Source: CAVUXJ01 sp963814975 (GTDB lineage: Bacteria > Acidobacteriota > Vicinamibacteria > Vicinamibacterales > CAVVIG01). Taken from it: DNA of 64,000 bases. The position numbers were made by a program, and so were the translations under genes. The stretch is from assembly GCA_963814975.1 (NCBI GenBank), contig CAWFFB010000018.1, positions 1-64,000 of the forward strand, given 5' to 3'. Below are positions 56,507 through 64,000 of this stretch, piece by piece (position 1 is the stretch's first letter; every line of letters begins with the position of its first letter). The notes below the pieces were generated by a model. It had not been told where the DNA came from. It saw only the letters and a program-made list of their open reading frames with translations, and did no database searches.

Positions 56507-57388
56507 ATGACGCGCATGAAACGTTTCCACGCTTTGATTGCCACTGATGGTTCCGCTGCAGCGCGGGCTGCGGTCGCGACGGCGGTGCGCTTCCCCTGGC
56601 CTGACGGATCTCGTGCTTTCGCGGTGGTTGCGAAGCAAGGGCCTGCCGACTACCGGCGCTCAATTCTCCTTGCGGCGCTCGATCGGACTGCCGACTTCGT
56701 CGCCAAAAAAACAGCGCGCGCGCTGTCCAGCCGCTGGCCTGACGCCCAGGTAGGCGTCGTGGACGCGTCGCCTGTGGATGCGGTTATCAAGGAAGCACTG
56801 CGACTCCGAGCGGACGTCATCGTGATGGGTTGGCGGGGTCACGGAGTTGTCCGCCGGATGCTGACAGGGAGTGTGTCTCGGGGCGTGGTCCGCCGTGCTC
56901 CCTGCGCGGTCCTCATCGTCAGGCACGCGCTACGGGACCTTCGACAAGTTGTCGTCGGGTTCGACGGTTCAGCGCATGCCCGGCGAGGCGTGGAACTCAT
57001 CGCAAGGTTGAATCCTCCTCGGGGCGGCCGCGTTTCCCTGTTCACCGCGGTCGACACGATGCACGTTCCGTCTCAGGCAATGGTGCCGCTCGATGCTCGC
57101 GCCACCATCTCTGCGGAAGTGACACGGATCAACAAGAAGCGTCTCACAGAGACGCATCAGGCGCTTGACCGAGCCACCCGCACGCTCACTCGTGCCGGTT
57201 GGAGAGTGGACAGGGTTGTCTCGACAGGTGCGCCGCTTCGTGAGTTACTCGCCACCGTCGCGGACACTCGCGCCGATCTTGTTGTTGTCGGGGCGAAAGG
57301 CGTAACCGGCGTCCGACAGCTGTTGCTCGGGAGTGTCGCCGAGGGCACGTTGAGCCGCAGCCCTGTGCCAGTCTTCATTGCACGATGA
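56507..57388 (+). CDS. Tandem universal stress protein, divergent type
   Basis: ATG at 56507 after GAGAGAGAACC. Two Usp domains: FHALIATDGSAAARAAVATA with IVMGWRGHGVVRRMLTGSVS and APCAVLIVR; then LRQVVVGFDGSAHARRGVEL with VVVGAKGVTGVRQLLLGSVA and SPVPVFIAR. Both keep the G-x2-G-x9-G-S nucleotide loop. The starting ATDGS and GFDGS segments set it apart from the CPxDFS type at 36836 and 57597. 293 residues, complete. Confidence 0.92.
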   Translation: MTRMKRFHALIATDGSAAARAAVATAVRFPWPDGSRAFAVVAKQGPADYRRSILLAALDRTADFVAKKTARALSSRWPDAQVGVVDASPVDAVIKEALRLRADVIVMGWRGHGVVRRMLTGSVSRGVVRRAPCAVLIVRHALRDLRQVVVGFDGSAHARRGVELIARLNPPRGGRVSLFTAVDTMHVPSQAMVPLDARATISAEVTRINKKRLTETHQALDRATRTLTRAGWRVDRVVSTGAPLRELLATVADTRADLVVVGAKGVTGVRQLLLGSVAEGTLSRSPVPVFIAR

Positions 57389-57510
57389 GTTGCCGTTGAC
57401 ACGCGCGTCTTGAGCAAGAGCGGGCTGGGACGAAGCCGTTCGTGCCGATCGAAGGCGTGGCAGGCCATTTCGACGTTTCATTGGGAGATCCCCTGAACCT
57501 GGGACCCGGC

Positions 57511-57526
57511 TGCCCGTCTTCGGGCA
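57511..57526 (+). terminator. Hairpin TGCCCG-TCTT-CGGGCA
   Basis: A perfect six-base stem about 120 bp after the UspA stop and upstream of the next UspA promoter; no T-run follows, so a terminator role is tentative. Confidence 0.35.
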
Positions 57527-57532
57527 GATAAC

Positions 57533-57548
57533 GGGCCGCCATCTTGCA
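57533..57548 (+). promoter_or_regulatory. Sigma-54-type promoter for tandem UspA
   Basis: GGGCCGCCATCTTGCA: GG-N10-GC with a perfect TTGCA. Leader about 39 nt. GCCGGATTACCGGC (57571-57584) lies inside the leader. Confidence 0.45.
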
Positions 57549-57596
57549 GCTCAATCGATCATTCAACGCAGCCGGATTACCGGCGCCGGAGGCATC

Positions 57597-58490
57597 ATGC
57601 GAGAGATCAACCGCATTCTCTGTCCGGTGGACTTGTCAGACGTGTCACGCGATGCGATCAACCACGCCGTCGTACTGGCCCGCTGGTACAAGGCGAAGAT
57701 AACGGCGCTTCACGTGTGCAACCCGCTCGTCGTTCCGGAGACTGATTTCACTATCTTCGGCTTCGGGCCTCGACCGGAGTTGACCGACGAAGACGTGAAA
57801 CACGCGCGCGAGCAGGTGCTTGCGTGTTTCGGGTCGGCGGGTCCGGACGTTGAAGTACTCATCGACAGCGGGCAAGCGCCGCGCCAGATTGTGGAGCGCG
57901 CGAAATCGCTTCCGGCCGATGTGATTGTGATCGGCACGCACGGCTCCGGCGGCTTCGAGCACTTGCTTCTCGGATCAGTGACCGAAAAAGTACTCCGCCG
58001 GGCCACCTGCCCCGTGTTAACGGTGCCGCCGCGCGCACGCACGACAGCGCAGCTCCCGTTTAAACGAATCCTCTGTCCGCTCGACTTTTCCGAGTCGTCA
58101 TTGGCGGCGTTGGACTTGGCGTTCTCTCTCGCGCAACCAGGCGAGGCCGAGTTGACCATCCTCCACGTATTTGAATGGCCGGCTGATGACGAGTCTCCAC
58201 CCGCTCGGCCGCTAATGTCGCCTGGATACAGACGGGAGCGCGAACGGGACGCAACTGCGAAACTTCAGAAACTGATTCCTGACCCCGTACGGGACTGGTG
58301 CCGGCCGACGACGCGGCTTGCCCACGGGAAGGCATATCGGGAGATTCTGGGCATCGCAACCGAAGACCATTCGGATCTCATCGTCATGGGCGTCCATGGT
58401 TTCAATCCATTGGATCTCATGCTCTTTGGATCGACCACCAACCAGGTAGTGCGGCGTGCGATATGCCCGGTTCTCACGGTGCGAGGATAA
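57597..58490 (+). CDS. Tandem universal stress protein
   Basis: ATG at 57597 with CCGGAGGCATC upstream. 297 residues in two Usp domains: INRILCPVDLSDVSRDAINH with IVIGTHGSGGFEHLLLGSVT, and FKRILCPLDFSESSLAALDL with IVMGVHGFNPLDLMLFGSTT, ending CPVLTVRG. It is closely similar along its length to 36836-37780, including LATSxLPF-type linker and the HGKxYxEIL segment, so the two arose by duplication. ATP-binding loops are intact in the first domain; the second keeps G-S. Confidence 0.93.
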   Translation: MREINRILCPVDLSDVSRDAINHAVVLARWYKAKITALHVCNPLVVPETDFTIFGFGPRPELTDEDVKHAREQVLACFGSAGPDVEVLIDSGQAPRQIVERAKSLPADVIVIGTHGSGGFEHLLLGSVTEKVLRRATCPVLTVPPRARTTAQLPFKRILCPLDFSESSLAALDLAFSLAQPGEAELTILHVFEWPADDESPPARPLMSPGYRRERERDATAKLQKLIPDPVRDWCRPTTRLAHGKAYREILGIATEDHSDLIVMGVHGFNPLDLMLFGSTTNQVVRRAICPVLTVRG

Positions 58491-58547
58491 GGAGCGAGGG
58501 ACGCTCTGTGGCCAGATCTCCGGCCAGCATCACTGTGGTGACCATCT

Positions 58548-58623
58548 TGGACCTGAAATGGGCGTTGCGGGAAGCTCACAACCCCGACCGTCACACTGTG
58601 CCCCAGCGGAAATGGATTGCCAA
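58548..58623 (-). repeat. Diverged duplicate of an htrA fragment
   Basis: About 76 bp match 42868-42943 of the htrA gene in the same orientation, with about six mismatches. The minus strand still encodes NPFPLGHSVTVGVVSFPQRP. It ends exactly where the NIPSNAP-like frame begins. Confidence 0.85.
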
Positions 58624-58904
58624 ATGGCTGCGCGCGGCACGGCATCACGAACGTGGGCTACTGGATTCCGCAGCAAAGCGATCCGGAGCTCGGCATCAGC
58701 GCCGAGAACACGTTCATCTACATACGCGCGTATCCGTCAAAAGAGGAAAGAGACAAGCGTCTCAAAGCCAGGGGTGACGATCCGGAATTTGCCGAGGTCG
58801 TGACGAAAGCGGAGCGGGATCGCAAAACCAAGCTCATCGTGAAAGTGCACAACATCGACATGGTGCCGCACGGCACGTACTCGGCGATCACCATCACTAA
58901 GTAG
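58617..58904 (+). CDS. NIPSNAP-family protein, N-terminus replaced
   Basis: Recognisable NIPSNAP sequence starts at HGITNVGYWIPQQSDPELGI and runs through AENTFIYIRAYPSKEERDKR and ARGDDPEFAEVVTKAERDRK. These are the middle and C-terminal parts of the roughly 100-residue dimeric alpha/beta barrel. The usual start (MxxELRTYTxxPGK...) is absent, and the first residues (MPNGCAR) come from the end of the duplicated htrA fragment. The last part (KVHNIDMVPHGTYSAITITK) is well formed. Either a truncated gene or a novel start; function of the family unknown. Confidence 0.65.
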   Translation: MPNGCARHGITNVGYWIPQQSDPELGISAENTFIYIRAYPSKEERDKRLKARGDDPEFAEVVTKAERDRKTKLIVKVHNIDMVPHGTYSAITITK

Positions 58905-58928
58905 TCGGTAGTCAGTAGTCGGTAGTCG
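58901..58928. repeat. Short tandem repeat GTAGTCGGTAGTCA
   Basis: Two near-identical 14-base copies directly after the NIPSNAP stop, themselves built of GTAGTC units. The remaining 58929-59568 shows no gene. Confidence 0.7.
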
Positions 58929-59568
58929 ACCGATCTCTCGACTACGCTCCGTAGGTCGGCCCGTGCACCGTTCGGTGTGAGAGGCACTGCCACCGGTCAG
59001 CAAGTGAAGCCGTTCAGGCGTCCACGTGAGCTGGCGTGTCGACTGGACCACCCCGAGCGTCACGGTCGATCCGACTCGGCTGCCGCGCGCGAACGTGTCA
59101 AGGCTTTCGCCCAGATAGGCGATTGCCGTCGCATCTGCCCGCTGCACGCGCTGATTGAGCAGTTGCAAGTATCCCAAGCGGTCGTGCGGAACGCACTCTC
59201 TTTCGGCCAGCGCCTGTCTGCCGTCCTAGGCGTCAGGGACGCGAAGCAGTGGCATCGGGCGAAGCGGCGGGTTCACCTGCCAAGCCTCTCCGTACGACGC
59301 GCGTCCGGGAGACGTCAGGTACCAGTCCTACATGCCTACAGGCGCATAACCAATAAAGACCGCCTGGATCAGTGAAACCTGAGCACGCGGGTGAAGATTC
59401 AGGCACTCACGAAGGATTTTTTTCTGATCGCGCCCAAAATCTTGTAACGCTCCCAGCCTCTCGAACACTAAACCAACGTTCACGGGCGACCGCGTCTCTA
59501 CCAGTAGACAGAGAGTACGCGCGATCGCTCACGGTCAGGCTGCTAGAAAAGAAAGGCAAGGTCAGTCC
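58929..59568. other. Long intergenic region, nothing recognised
   Basis: Open frames here have no recognisable products. The right end is the leader of the protease gene (GAAAGGCAAGG before the ATG). Confidence 0.45.
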
Positions 59569-60546
59569 ATGAGACACGCCCACACTCGGTTGGGTTCACT
59601 GGTCGGAGCGATCGCGTTTCTCACCACCGCGACGCCCGCGTTCAGTCAGTCCCGACACACTGCGGTTTCCGACGATGGTTCGGCAGGCGCGCCGATCGAG
59701 GCGAGCGTCAGCCCCGGCGGCGCCACGACGTCCGCTGCGCCATCGGCGGGAGTACGCCGGGTGACGGAGCCGGCGCTCATCGCGGAAGGCGTGTTCTTCG
59801 ACGCAGAGTCACGCGCGGAGTTCCAGCGACTCGCCGCGCTGCCTGATGGAGGAGAGCGCGGCCTGCGTACCAGCGAGGACGGCGCCGAGGTGATCATCGG
59901 GATGGATACCCGCGAGCGCCTCTACACCACCACCTACCCGAGCCGGGCGAAAGTGCTGATCACGTTCACCGGCGGCCGGTGCAGCGGAACGATGATCGGC
60001 CCCAACGCCGTGGCGACGGCCGGCCACTGCGTTCACACCGGCGGTTCGGCGGGAGCCTGGCGCCCGCGCGCCAGCTTCAAAATCTATCCGGGTCGAAACG
60101 GCTCGGCCAGCCCCTATGGCGTCTGCACGGCACGGGCGCTGCATTCCGTCATCGGCTGGACGACCAGCGCTGACGAGGAGTACGACTATGGCGCCATCAA
60201 GCTGAACTGCACCGTCGGCAACACGGTGGGCTGGTTCGGCATGACGACGGCCACCCCGACAAACTTCCCGAGCATCGTCGGCGGCTACCCGGGCGACAAG
60301 CCGCTGACCCAGTGGCAGGGAAGCGACCGTGTTCGCGCCCTGTCGACGCGGCAGGCGTTCTACCTGAACGACACGATCGGCGGCATGAGCGGCAGCGCAG
60401 TGTGGCACGATGCGAATGGCCCGTACATCTTCGGCATCCACGCGTATGGCACGCACGGGGCCGGCAATCATGCCCTCTACAACCATGGAGTCCGGCTCGT
60501 CACCGCGGTGTTTGACAACCTCGTCGCGTGGCGGAACGCGCCGTAA
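59569..60546 (+). CDS. Secreted trypsin-like serine protease (glutamyl-endopeptidase type)
   Basis: 325 residues. Signal peptide (GAIAFLTTATPAFSQS), a propeptide-like region (about 30-110), then a chymotrypsin-fold protease: RCSGTMIGPNAVATAGHCVH (catalytic His), EYDYGAIKLNC (Asp) and GGMSGSAVWHDANGPYIFGI (Ser). GxSGSAV without the usual GDSGGP, plus GIHAYGTHGAGNHAL, is typical of V8/glutamyl endopeptidase-like enzymes. Four or more cysteines in the mature part suggest disulfides. ATG at 59569. Likely exported. Confidence 0.9.
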   Translation: MRHAHTRLGSLVGAIAFLTTATPAFSQSRHTAVSDDGSAGAPIEASVSPGGATTSAAPSAGVRRVTEPALIAEGVFFDAESRAEFQRLAALPDGGERGLRTSEDGAEVIIGMDTRERLYTTTYPSRAKVLITFTGGRCSGTMIGPNAVATAGHCVHTGGSAGAWRPRASFKIYPGRNGSASPYGVCTARALHSVIGWTTSADEEYDYGAIKLNCTVGNTVGWFGMTTATPTNFPSIVGGYPGDKPLTQWQGSDRVRALSTRQAFYLNDTIGGMSGSAVWHDANGPYIFGIHAYGTHGAGNHALYNHGVRLVTAVFDNLVAWRNAP

Positions 60547-60569
60547 CATCGTCGGCACGCGCATCTGCG

Positions 60570-60597
60570 CCAGGTGGCGGCAGACGCCGCCACCTGG
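60570..60597 (+). terminator. Strong hairpin after the protease gene
   Basis: CCAGGTGGCGGC and GCCGCCACCTGG form a perfect 12-bp stem with an AGAC loop, 24 bp after the stop. No clear T-run. Confidence 0.6.
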
Positions 60598-60618
60598 TCT
60601 CCGTCTCGAGGAGTTCTT

Positions 60619-61023
60619 ATGAGTCCGCTCCAATCGTCGTTGTGTCTCTGCCTCATCATCGCCACCGGGTGGTGTGCCAGTCCGTCGAGCCCGGACCGTC
60701 CCGAGAGCGGCGGCAACGGCAATTCGACGGCCCGCCAACTCCAGGAAGGGGTCTCAGGACGGATCAGCAATGACGGCGGGAACGCGGTCGAAGGCGCCGC
60801 CGTGGTTGCCGCACCACTCGACCCCGGCGGACCTGCAATCCCCGAAATCGCGATCGTATCCGACGCAAACGGACGCTATCAGTGGCCACTCCGCGGGGGC
60901 CGCTACGAGTTGACAGTGGTCGCCGACGGCTACCAGCGGGTGTCGAAGAAAGTAGCCGTCAGTGCCGGGGAAGTCGCGACGCTGGACTTCGTTCTGTCCC
61001 GCGAGCAGGACACCGCTCGATGA
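60619..61023 (+). CDS. Lipoprotein with carboxypeptidase-regulatory-like domain
   Basis: ATG at 60619 after GTCTCGAGGAGTTCTT. The 134-residue product has an export signal (LCLCLIIATGWCASPSSP; Cys19 may be lipidated though the lipobox is poor), a Ser/Gly linker, and one beta-sandwich domain: GVSGRISNDGGNAVEGAAVV, AIVSDANGRYQWPLRGGRYE, LTVVADGYQRVSKKVAVSAG, EVATLDFVLSRE. This matches the CarboxypepD_reg-like/peptidase-associated fold. It may accompany the upstream protease, from which it is separated by the hairpin at 60570. Confidence 0.82.
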   Translation: MSPLQSSLCLCLIIATGWCASPSSPDRPESGGNGNSTARQLQEGVSGRISNDGGNAVEGAAVVAAPLDPGGPAIPEIAIVSDANGRYQWPLRGGRYELTVVADGYQRVSKKVAVSAGEVATLDFVLSREQDTAR

Positions 61024-61395
61024 TGTGGGTGGCGAATTCCAAAATGCTGAGGAAACTAGCGATTCGCCACCCTCAGGTTCAAGAGAGGGTGCAATAATTC
61101 ACACCTTTACCCAGCCCGCCAGGGTCCGCAAGCTTGGCCTGAGGATTGCGACGTGCGCGCGAATGTGGTGCTCAGGAGAGGTGTGCCCCCCATGCCCGTC
61201 CCACGCGTTCGTCCCACGAGTTCGTTGTCCCACGAGTTCGTTTGACAGGGGCATTCGGCGGCGCGATAATCCGCGCCATTCGTGCCGGGCAATCCGCGCT
61301 GTGCCGGCGGGAGGACGGCGCCACATAAGACGCAGTCCGTGAACCAGGCGCGCGAAAACCCCGTTAATCGTTCTTATCGTCTATGGAGGGCTCCG
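61024..61395. other. Intergenic region with tandem repeats
   Basis: No supported gene. It contains the GTCCCACGAGTTCGTT repeats at 61198 and the leader of the amidohydrolase gene. Confidence 0.5.
61198..61242. repeat. Tandem repeat GTCCCACGAGTTCGTT
   Basis: Two exact 16-base copies (61211-61226, 61227-61242) preceded by a shortened copy with one change (61198-61210). Confidence 0.8.
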
Positions 61396-62640
61396 ATGCG
61401 CCGAGTGACCATGTTCACCGTTGCCGTGGCAAGCATTGCCGCTGTGCTTGCGGGACTATCTGTTCCAGCGATCGGCCAGGCGCCTATCACCGCGTTCGAA
61501 GGAGCGCGCATCATCGTCGGCGACGGCAGCCCGCCGATCGAGAAGGGCACGATCGTCGTGAACGGCGCGACGATCCAGGCGGTTGGTGCGAATGTTCAGG
61601 TGCCGGCAGGCGCCCAGCGCGTGAACCTCGCCGGCAAGACCGTGATGCCGATGATCCTCGACACGCATATCCATGCGCCCAAGACGCGCGAACAAATGCA
61701 GCGCGACCTGAAGCGTCGCGTCTACTGGGGCGTCGGCGCCGCGATGAGCATGGGCACAGACACGACCGACGACGTCTTCAAGGTCAGGGACGAAACAAAG
61801 AGCGTGCCCGGAACGGCCCGGCTCCTGACCGCCGGACGCGGGATCACCGGTGTGGAAAAGGGACGCGAGCAGGCCGCGTACTGGGTCGGTAACGAGAAGG
61901 AAGCCCGCGATGCCGTGGCCCAAAACGCAGCCAAGCGGCCGGACATCATCAAGATCTGGGTCGATGACCGCGACAACACCGTCCCCAAGCTGACGCCCGT
62001 ACTGTACGGGGCAATCATCGATGAAGCCCACAAGCAGAAGCTCCGCGTGACCGCGCACATCTTCGACCTCGAGGATGGGAAAGGATTGCTCAAGGCCAAT
62101 GTCGATGCGTTCGCGCACAGCGTGCGCGATCGCGACGTGGATGAGGAGTTCATGACCCTCGTCCGGGCCAAGCCGAATCTGGTCGTCAATCCGAACCTGC
62201 CCGCAATGGGCAAGAAGTGGGATACCTCCTGGCTACAGGGGAGAATCCCGTCCGAGGAGTACGCAGACGTGCAGAAGGGCGCCGTCGACAATGCCAAGCA
62301 GGCGGAAGCGTTCGGTATTCAGTCCCGCAACTTGAAGCGGCTAAGCGATGCGACCGTCCGCATCGTGCTCGGCACTGACGGCAACACGCCCTGGGCGCCG
62401 CACCAGGAGATGGAGAGCATGGCGGCGTCAGGCATGACACCGATGCAGGTGCTCACGGCTTCGACCGGCCGCGCGGCCGAGTTCTTGCGTTTTACGGACA
62501 CCGGCACGCTGCAAGCGGGCAAGAGCGCCGATCTGCTTATCCTCGACGCCAATCCGGTGGACAACATCACCAACACGCGGCGGATCAATGCGGTCTATCA
62601 TCGAGGTCAGATGGTGAACCGAAGCGCGTATCCGAACTGA
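61396..62640 (+). CDS. Secreted amidohydrolase-family protein
   Basis: ATG at 61396. 414 residues with a signal peptide (VAVASIAAVLAGLSVPAIGQ) and an imidazolonepropionase-like amidohydrolase: FEGARIIVGDGSPPIEKGTI (N-terminal beta strand), MPMILDTHIHAPKTREQM (metal-binding HxH), IKIWVDDRDN (a Lys in place to bridge metals), RVTAHIFDLEDGK (metal His), SVRDRDVDEEF, VLGTDGNTPW (catalytic Asp) and LQAGKSADLLILDANPVDNI. Family members hydrolyse cyclic amides or dipeptides in the periplasm; the substrate is not predictable. Complete. Confidence 0.92.
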   Translation: MRRVTMFTVAVASIAAVLAGLSVPAIGQAPITAFEGARIIVGDGSPPIEKGTIVVNGATIQAVGANVQVPAGAQRVNLAGKTVMPMILDTHIHAPKTREQMQRDLKRRVYWGVGAAMSMGTDTTDDVFKVRDETKSVPGTARLLTAGRGITGVEKGREQAAYWVGNEKEARDAVAQNAAKRPDIIKIWVDDRDNTVPKLTPVLYGAIIDEAHKQKLRVTAHIFDLEDGKGLLKANVDAFAHSVRDRDVDEEFMTLVRAKPNLVVNPNLPAMGKKWDTSWLQGRIPSEEYADVQKGAVDNAKQAEAFGIQSRNLKRLSDATVRIVLGTDGNTPWAPHQEMESMAASGMTPMQVLTASTGRAAEFLRFTDTGTLQAGKSADLLILDANPVDNITNTRRINAVYHRGQMVNRSAYPN

Positions 62641-62664
62641 CGGCCATTACGGGCCGACGTAAAG

Positions 62665-62687
62665 GGCCGGAGCCGATCGCTCCGGCC
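62665..62687 (+). terminator. Hairpin GGCCGGAGC-CGATC-GCTCCGGCC
   Basis: A perfect 9-bp stem 25 bp after the amidohydrolase stop; weak T content downstream. Confidence 0.55.
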
Positions 62688-62843
62688 GTCCGTTCCAATG
62701 ACTTGATCTCAATCGTGAAAACCGCTTGCGTCCCTGTCGCCACCAGGAGCATTCGGAAGGAGAACGCGTCGAGCTCGGCGGAGAGTTCATACCACCGACC
62801 GGATCTCAGGGCGGTCGGCCGAGCAACGAGACACGACGGGCTG

Positions 62844-63233
62844 TCAGCTCACGCGACTGACATCGGTCTTGGCGAAATCATCACCCTTGAAGAGCAGCGG
62901 TTCGCCTGATGTGCGAGCGAGCGCGTAGGTAAACAGATCGCCGAAATTGAGAGCGGCGGGGTGACGACCCTTGCCGAAGCGCCGATAGGCCTTCCTCGCT
63001 TCGAACACCTGTTCCGCGTCAACGGGAACCACCACGACCTCGGCCTTTTGGATCAGCGCATCGAGTTCGCGCCCGCCCGGCTCGCCCTTCCGGGCCTCGA
63101 TGACCAGGGCCGCTTCGAGCAGGTTGTCCGCCGAAACCAGCCGAGTCGGATCCTCCTCGACCGCCGCGCGGAATTCCTCGGCCTCCGGTTCGTCAAGCAG
63201 CAATGCAAGTAACGCGGACGCGTCGAGGATCAT
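62844..63233 (-). CDS. vapC: VapC-type PIN-domain toxin
   Basis: Product of 129 residues with the PIN fold: MILDASALLALLLDEPEAEE (first metal-binding Asp4), LLEAALVIEARKG (Glu), NFGDLFTYALARTSGEPLLF (third acidic residue) and KGDDFAKTDV at the end. As a VapC it would be a Mg2+-dependent RNase that cuts tRNA or other RNA unless bound by VapB. Its ATG (63233) overlaps the stop of the upstream antitoxin-like gene (ATGA), the usual arrangement. Complete. Confidence 0.9.
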   Translation of the reverse strand: MILDASALLALLLDEPEAEEFRAAVEEDPTRLVSADNLLEAALVIEARKGEPGGRELDALIQKAEVVVVPVDAEQVFEARKAYRRFGKGRHPAALNFGDLFTYALARTSGEPLLFKGDDFAKTDVSRVS

Positions 63234-63415
63234 CAGCGGGGCAAGCCCCGCTCGTCGTAGCCGGGAATTTCGTCGGCAGATCGGTCGTCGAGCGTCGGTA
63301 GCTGGGCACAGCGCTGTGCGATCTCACGGGTTCGTCGAAAAGGGAGTATACTGGGGAGGCGTTCGGTAGCCAGATCCGCGGCAGCCAAACCCCCCCGCCC
63401 CCGATCAGGTTTCAA
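63233..63415 (-). CDS. vapB: VapB-like antitoxin, N-terminal part doubtful
   Basis: The C-terminal 30 residues (REIAQRCAQLPTLDDRSADE, IPGYDERGLPR) match the toxin-binding tail of VapB antitoxins. The first 30 residues (MKPDRGRGGLAAADLATERL, PSILPFRR) do not look like the usual DNA-binding N-terminus (MALxIKxxEx...), so an upstream frameshift or truncation is likely. The tail alone could still neutralise VapC. Stop codon overlaps the vapC start. Confidence 0.65.
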   Translation of the reverse strand: MKPDRGRGGLAAADLATERLPSILPFRRTREIAQRCAQLPTLDDRSADEIPGYDERGLPR

Positions 63416-63458
63416 AGGCTTGACGACGTTCCAATATTTGAGTTCTTAAGAACGAAAA

Positions 63459-63488
63459 GGTTCGCTGCGCGCGTGGGCGCAGCGAACC
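63459..63488 (-). terminator. Rho-independent terminator of the CHRD gene
   Basis: GGTTCGCTGCGC and GCGCAGCGAACC form a 12-bp stem; on the minus strand the stem is followed by TTTTCGTT. A perfect palindrome GTTCTTAAGAAC lies just beyond, at 63442-63453. Confidence 0.75.
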
Positions 63489-63513
63489 TGGCGTTTCGCC
63501 TATGCCGGCGTGA

Positions 63514-63921
63514 TCATTTGGTGACTTGCCCCCGGATTTCACCAGCCTTGTTGGCTTCTGTGTGCACGTTGACGTACCAGCGTCCAGCCATGAGATCGGC
63601 GGCCTGCGCGTCAGTAAGCGTGGCGCTGCCCTTGACCGGACTGGTCGGCTTCTGTCCGATCAGCAGGGCGACTCCCGCGGTTTTACCCGGTTCGGCAGGA
63701 CCGTGAAAGTGCGCGACCGTGGGAGGGCCGCTAATACCGTCGAAGGTGATCGTCCAGGTTAGATTCTTGCTTTCGGTGTCGTACGCAAGGTCGGCCGTTC
63801 CCTTACCCTTGCTGTCGTTCGTAGGCACCTCCTGGGCTGCGTCGAGTTTGGCTTGGAACTTGAGCGTTTCCGCATACGCGGAGGAAGTTGCAGTCAAAAA
63901 AGCGGCCAGTGCGAAGACCAC
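63514..63921 (-). CDS. Secreted CHRD-domain protein
   Basis: About 135 residues from a GTG at 63921; the true start may lie further right, since the hydrophobic signal (FALAAFLTATSSAYA) seems to begin earlier (WAFLVVFALAAF). The mature part is a CHRD domain: LKFQAKLDAAQEVPTNDSKG, KGTADLAYDTESKNLTWTIT, PPTVAHFHGPAEPGKTAGVA, GRWYVNVHTEANKAGEIRGQ. The HFHGPA and YVNVHTEANxAGEIRGQ blocks are diagnostic. Function of bacterial CHRD proteins is unknown; it may bind metal (His-rich HFHG). Confidence 0.88.
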   Translation of the reverse strand: MVFALAAFLTATSSAYAETLKFQAKLDAAQEVPTNDSKGKGTADLAYDTESKNLTWTITFDGISGPPTVAHFHGPAEPGKTAGVALLIGQKPTSPVKGSATLTDAQAADLMAGRWYVNVHTEANKAGEIRGQVTK

Positions 63922-64000
63922 AAGGAAGGCCCAGCTGCCGACACTCGTCGATCGATCTGCCGGCGGAGTTCCGGCTCGACTAGTTGAGCCTCCGCTTTGA

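Overview
The window is high-GC (low-to-mid 60s percent by eye) bacterial chromosome with no rRNA, intact tRNA, CRISPR array, phage or recognisable insertion sequence. Eukaryote-like Ser/Thr kinases, DUF6544, a SYLF protein, CHRD, DUF3300 and a TolB/TPR protein suggest a soil or sediment Acidobacteriota (Vicinamibacteria-like) genome. This is an inference from protein flavour; no marker gene is present.

Layout. 1-12 kb is accessory and decayed: a frameshifted repeat protein next to a metalloprotease fragment and a possible Nif11-like precursor, a CBS-like protein, a DUF433 remnant, a broken amino-acid permease, an outer-membrane beta-barrel protein, two truncated kinases, a TPR protein, a truncated DUF3300 protein, then an intact Ca2+/H+ exchanger. 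12-20.9 kb carries small secreted proteins and lipoproteins, a dihydroorotate-dehydrogenase-like protein, a VIT/CCC1 transporter and c-type cytochromes. 21-38 kb is a stress and regulatory island: uspA followed by a GNAT/acyl-CoA synthetase, ADH and OsmC fragments, receiver-only regulators, Nfu, a sigma-54 activator without a receiver, a MgtC/DUF4010 membrane protein, an NtrC-type regulator with a FixL-like kinase, a DUF2383 protein and a tandem UspA. 38-48 kb carries a broken Mg2+ P-type ATPase, HtrA, an APH-like/AAA kinase, a UspA fragment and TonB. 49-64 kb carries a DksA-like protein, an ABC ATPase, SRPBCC proteins, an EstB-like serine hydrolase, DUF998, two more UspA proteins, a NIPSNAP fragment, a trypsin-like protease, an amidohydrolase, VapBC and CHRD.

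How it may work together. An NtrC-type regulator (32649-34016) overlaps a kinase (34016-35680) with two FixL-type PAS domains, each keeping the spaced His and Arg that bind heme and sense O2 in FixL. Across the window, sigma-54-type -24/-12 elements (GG-N10-GC in a TGGCA..TTGC context) precede uspA genes, nfu, DUF2383, htrA, a cytochrome-c'-like gene, a DUF998 gene, a small winged-helix-like gene and two paralogous small membrane proteins. Several also have an upstream palindrome close to TGCCGGAWWTCCGGCA. I propose a dispersed low-oxygen/redox stress regulon run by sigma-54. Its gene content recalls the Burkholderia low-oxygen-activated locus and the mycobacterial DosR regulon, but the regulator type differs.

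Caution. Many genes show single-base frameshifts, and several are cut off where they abut unrelated genes. Either the assembly has indel errors and some chimeric joins, or the region is decaying. Coordinates of frameshifted genes are composites.
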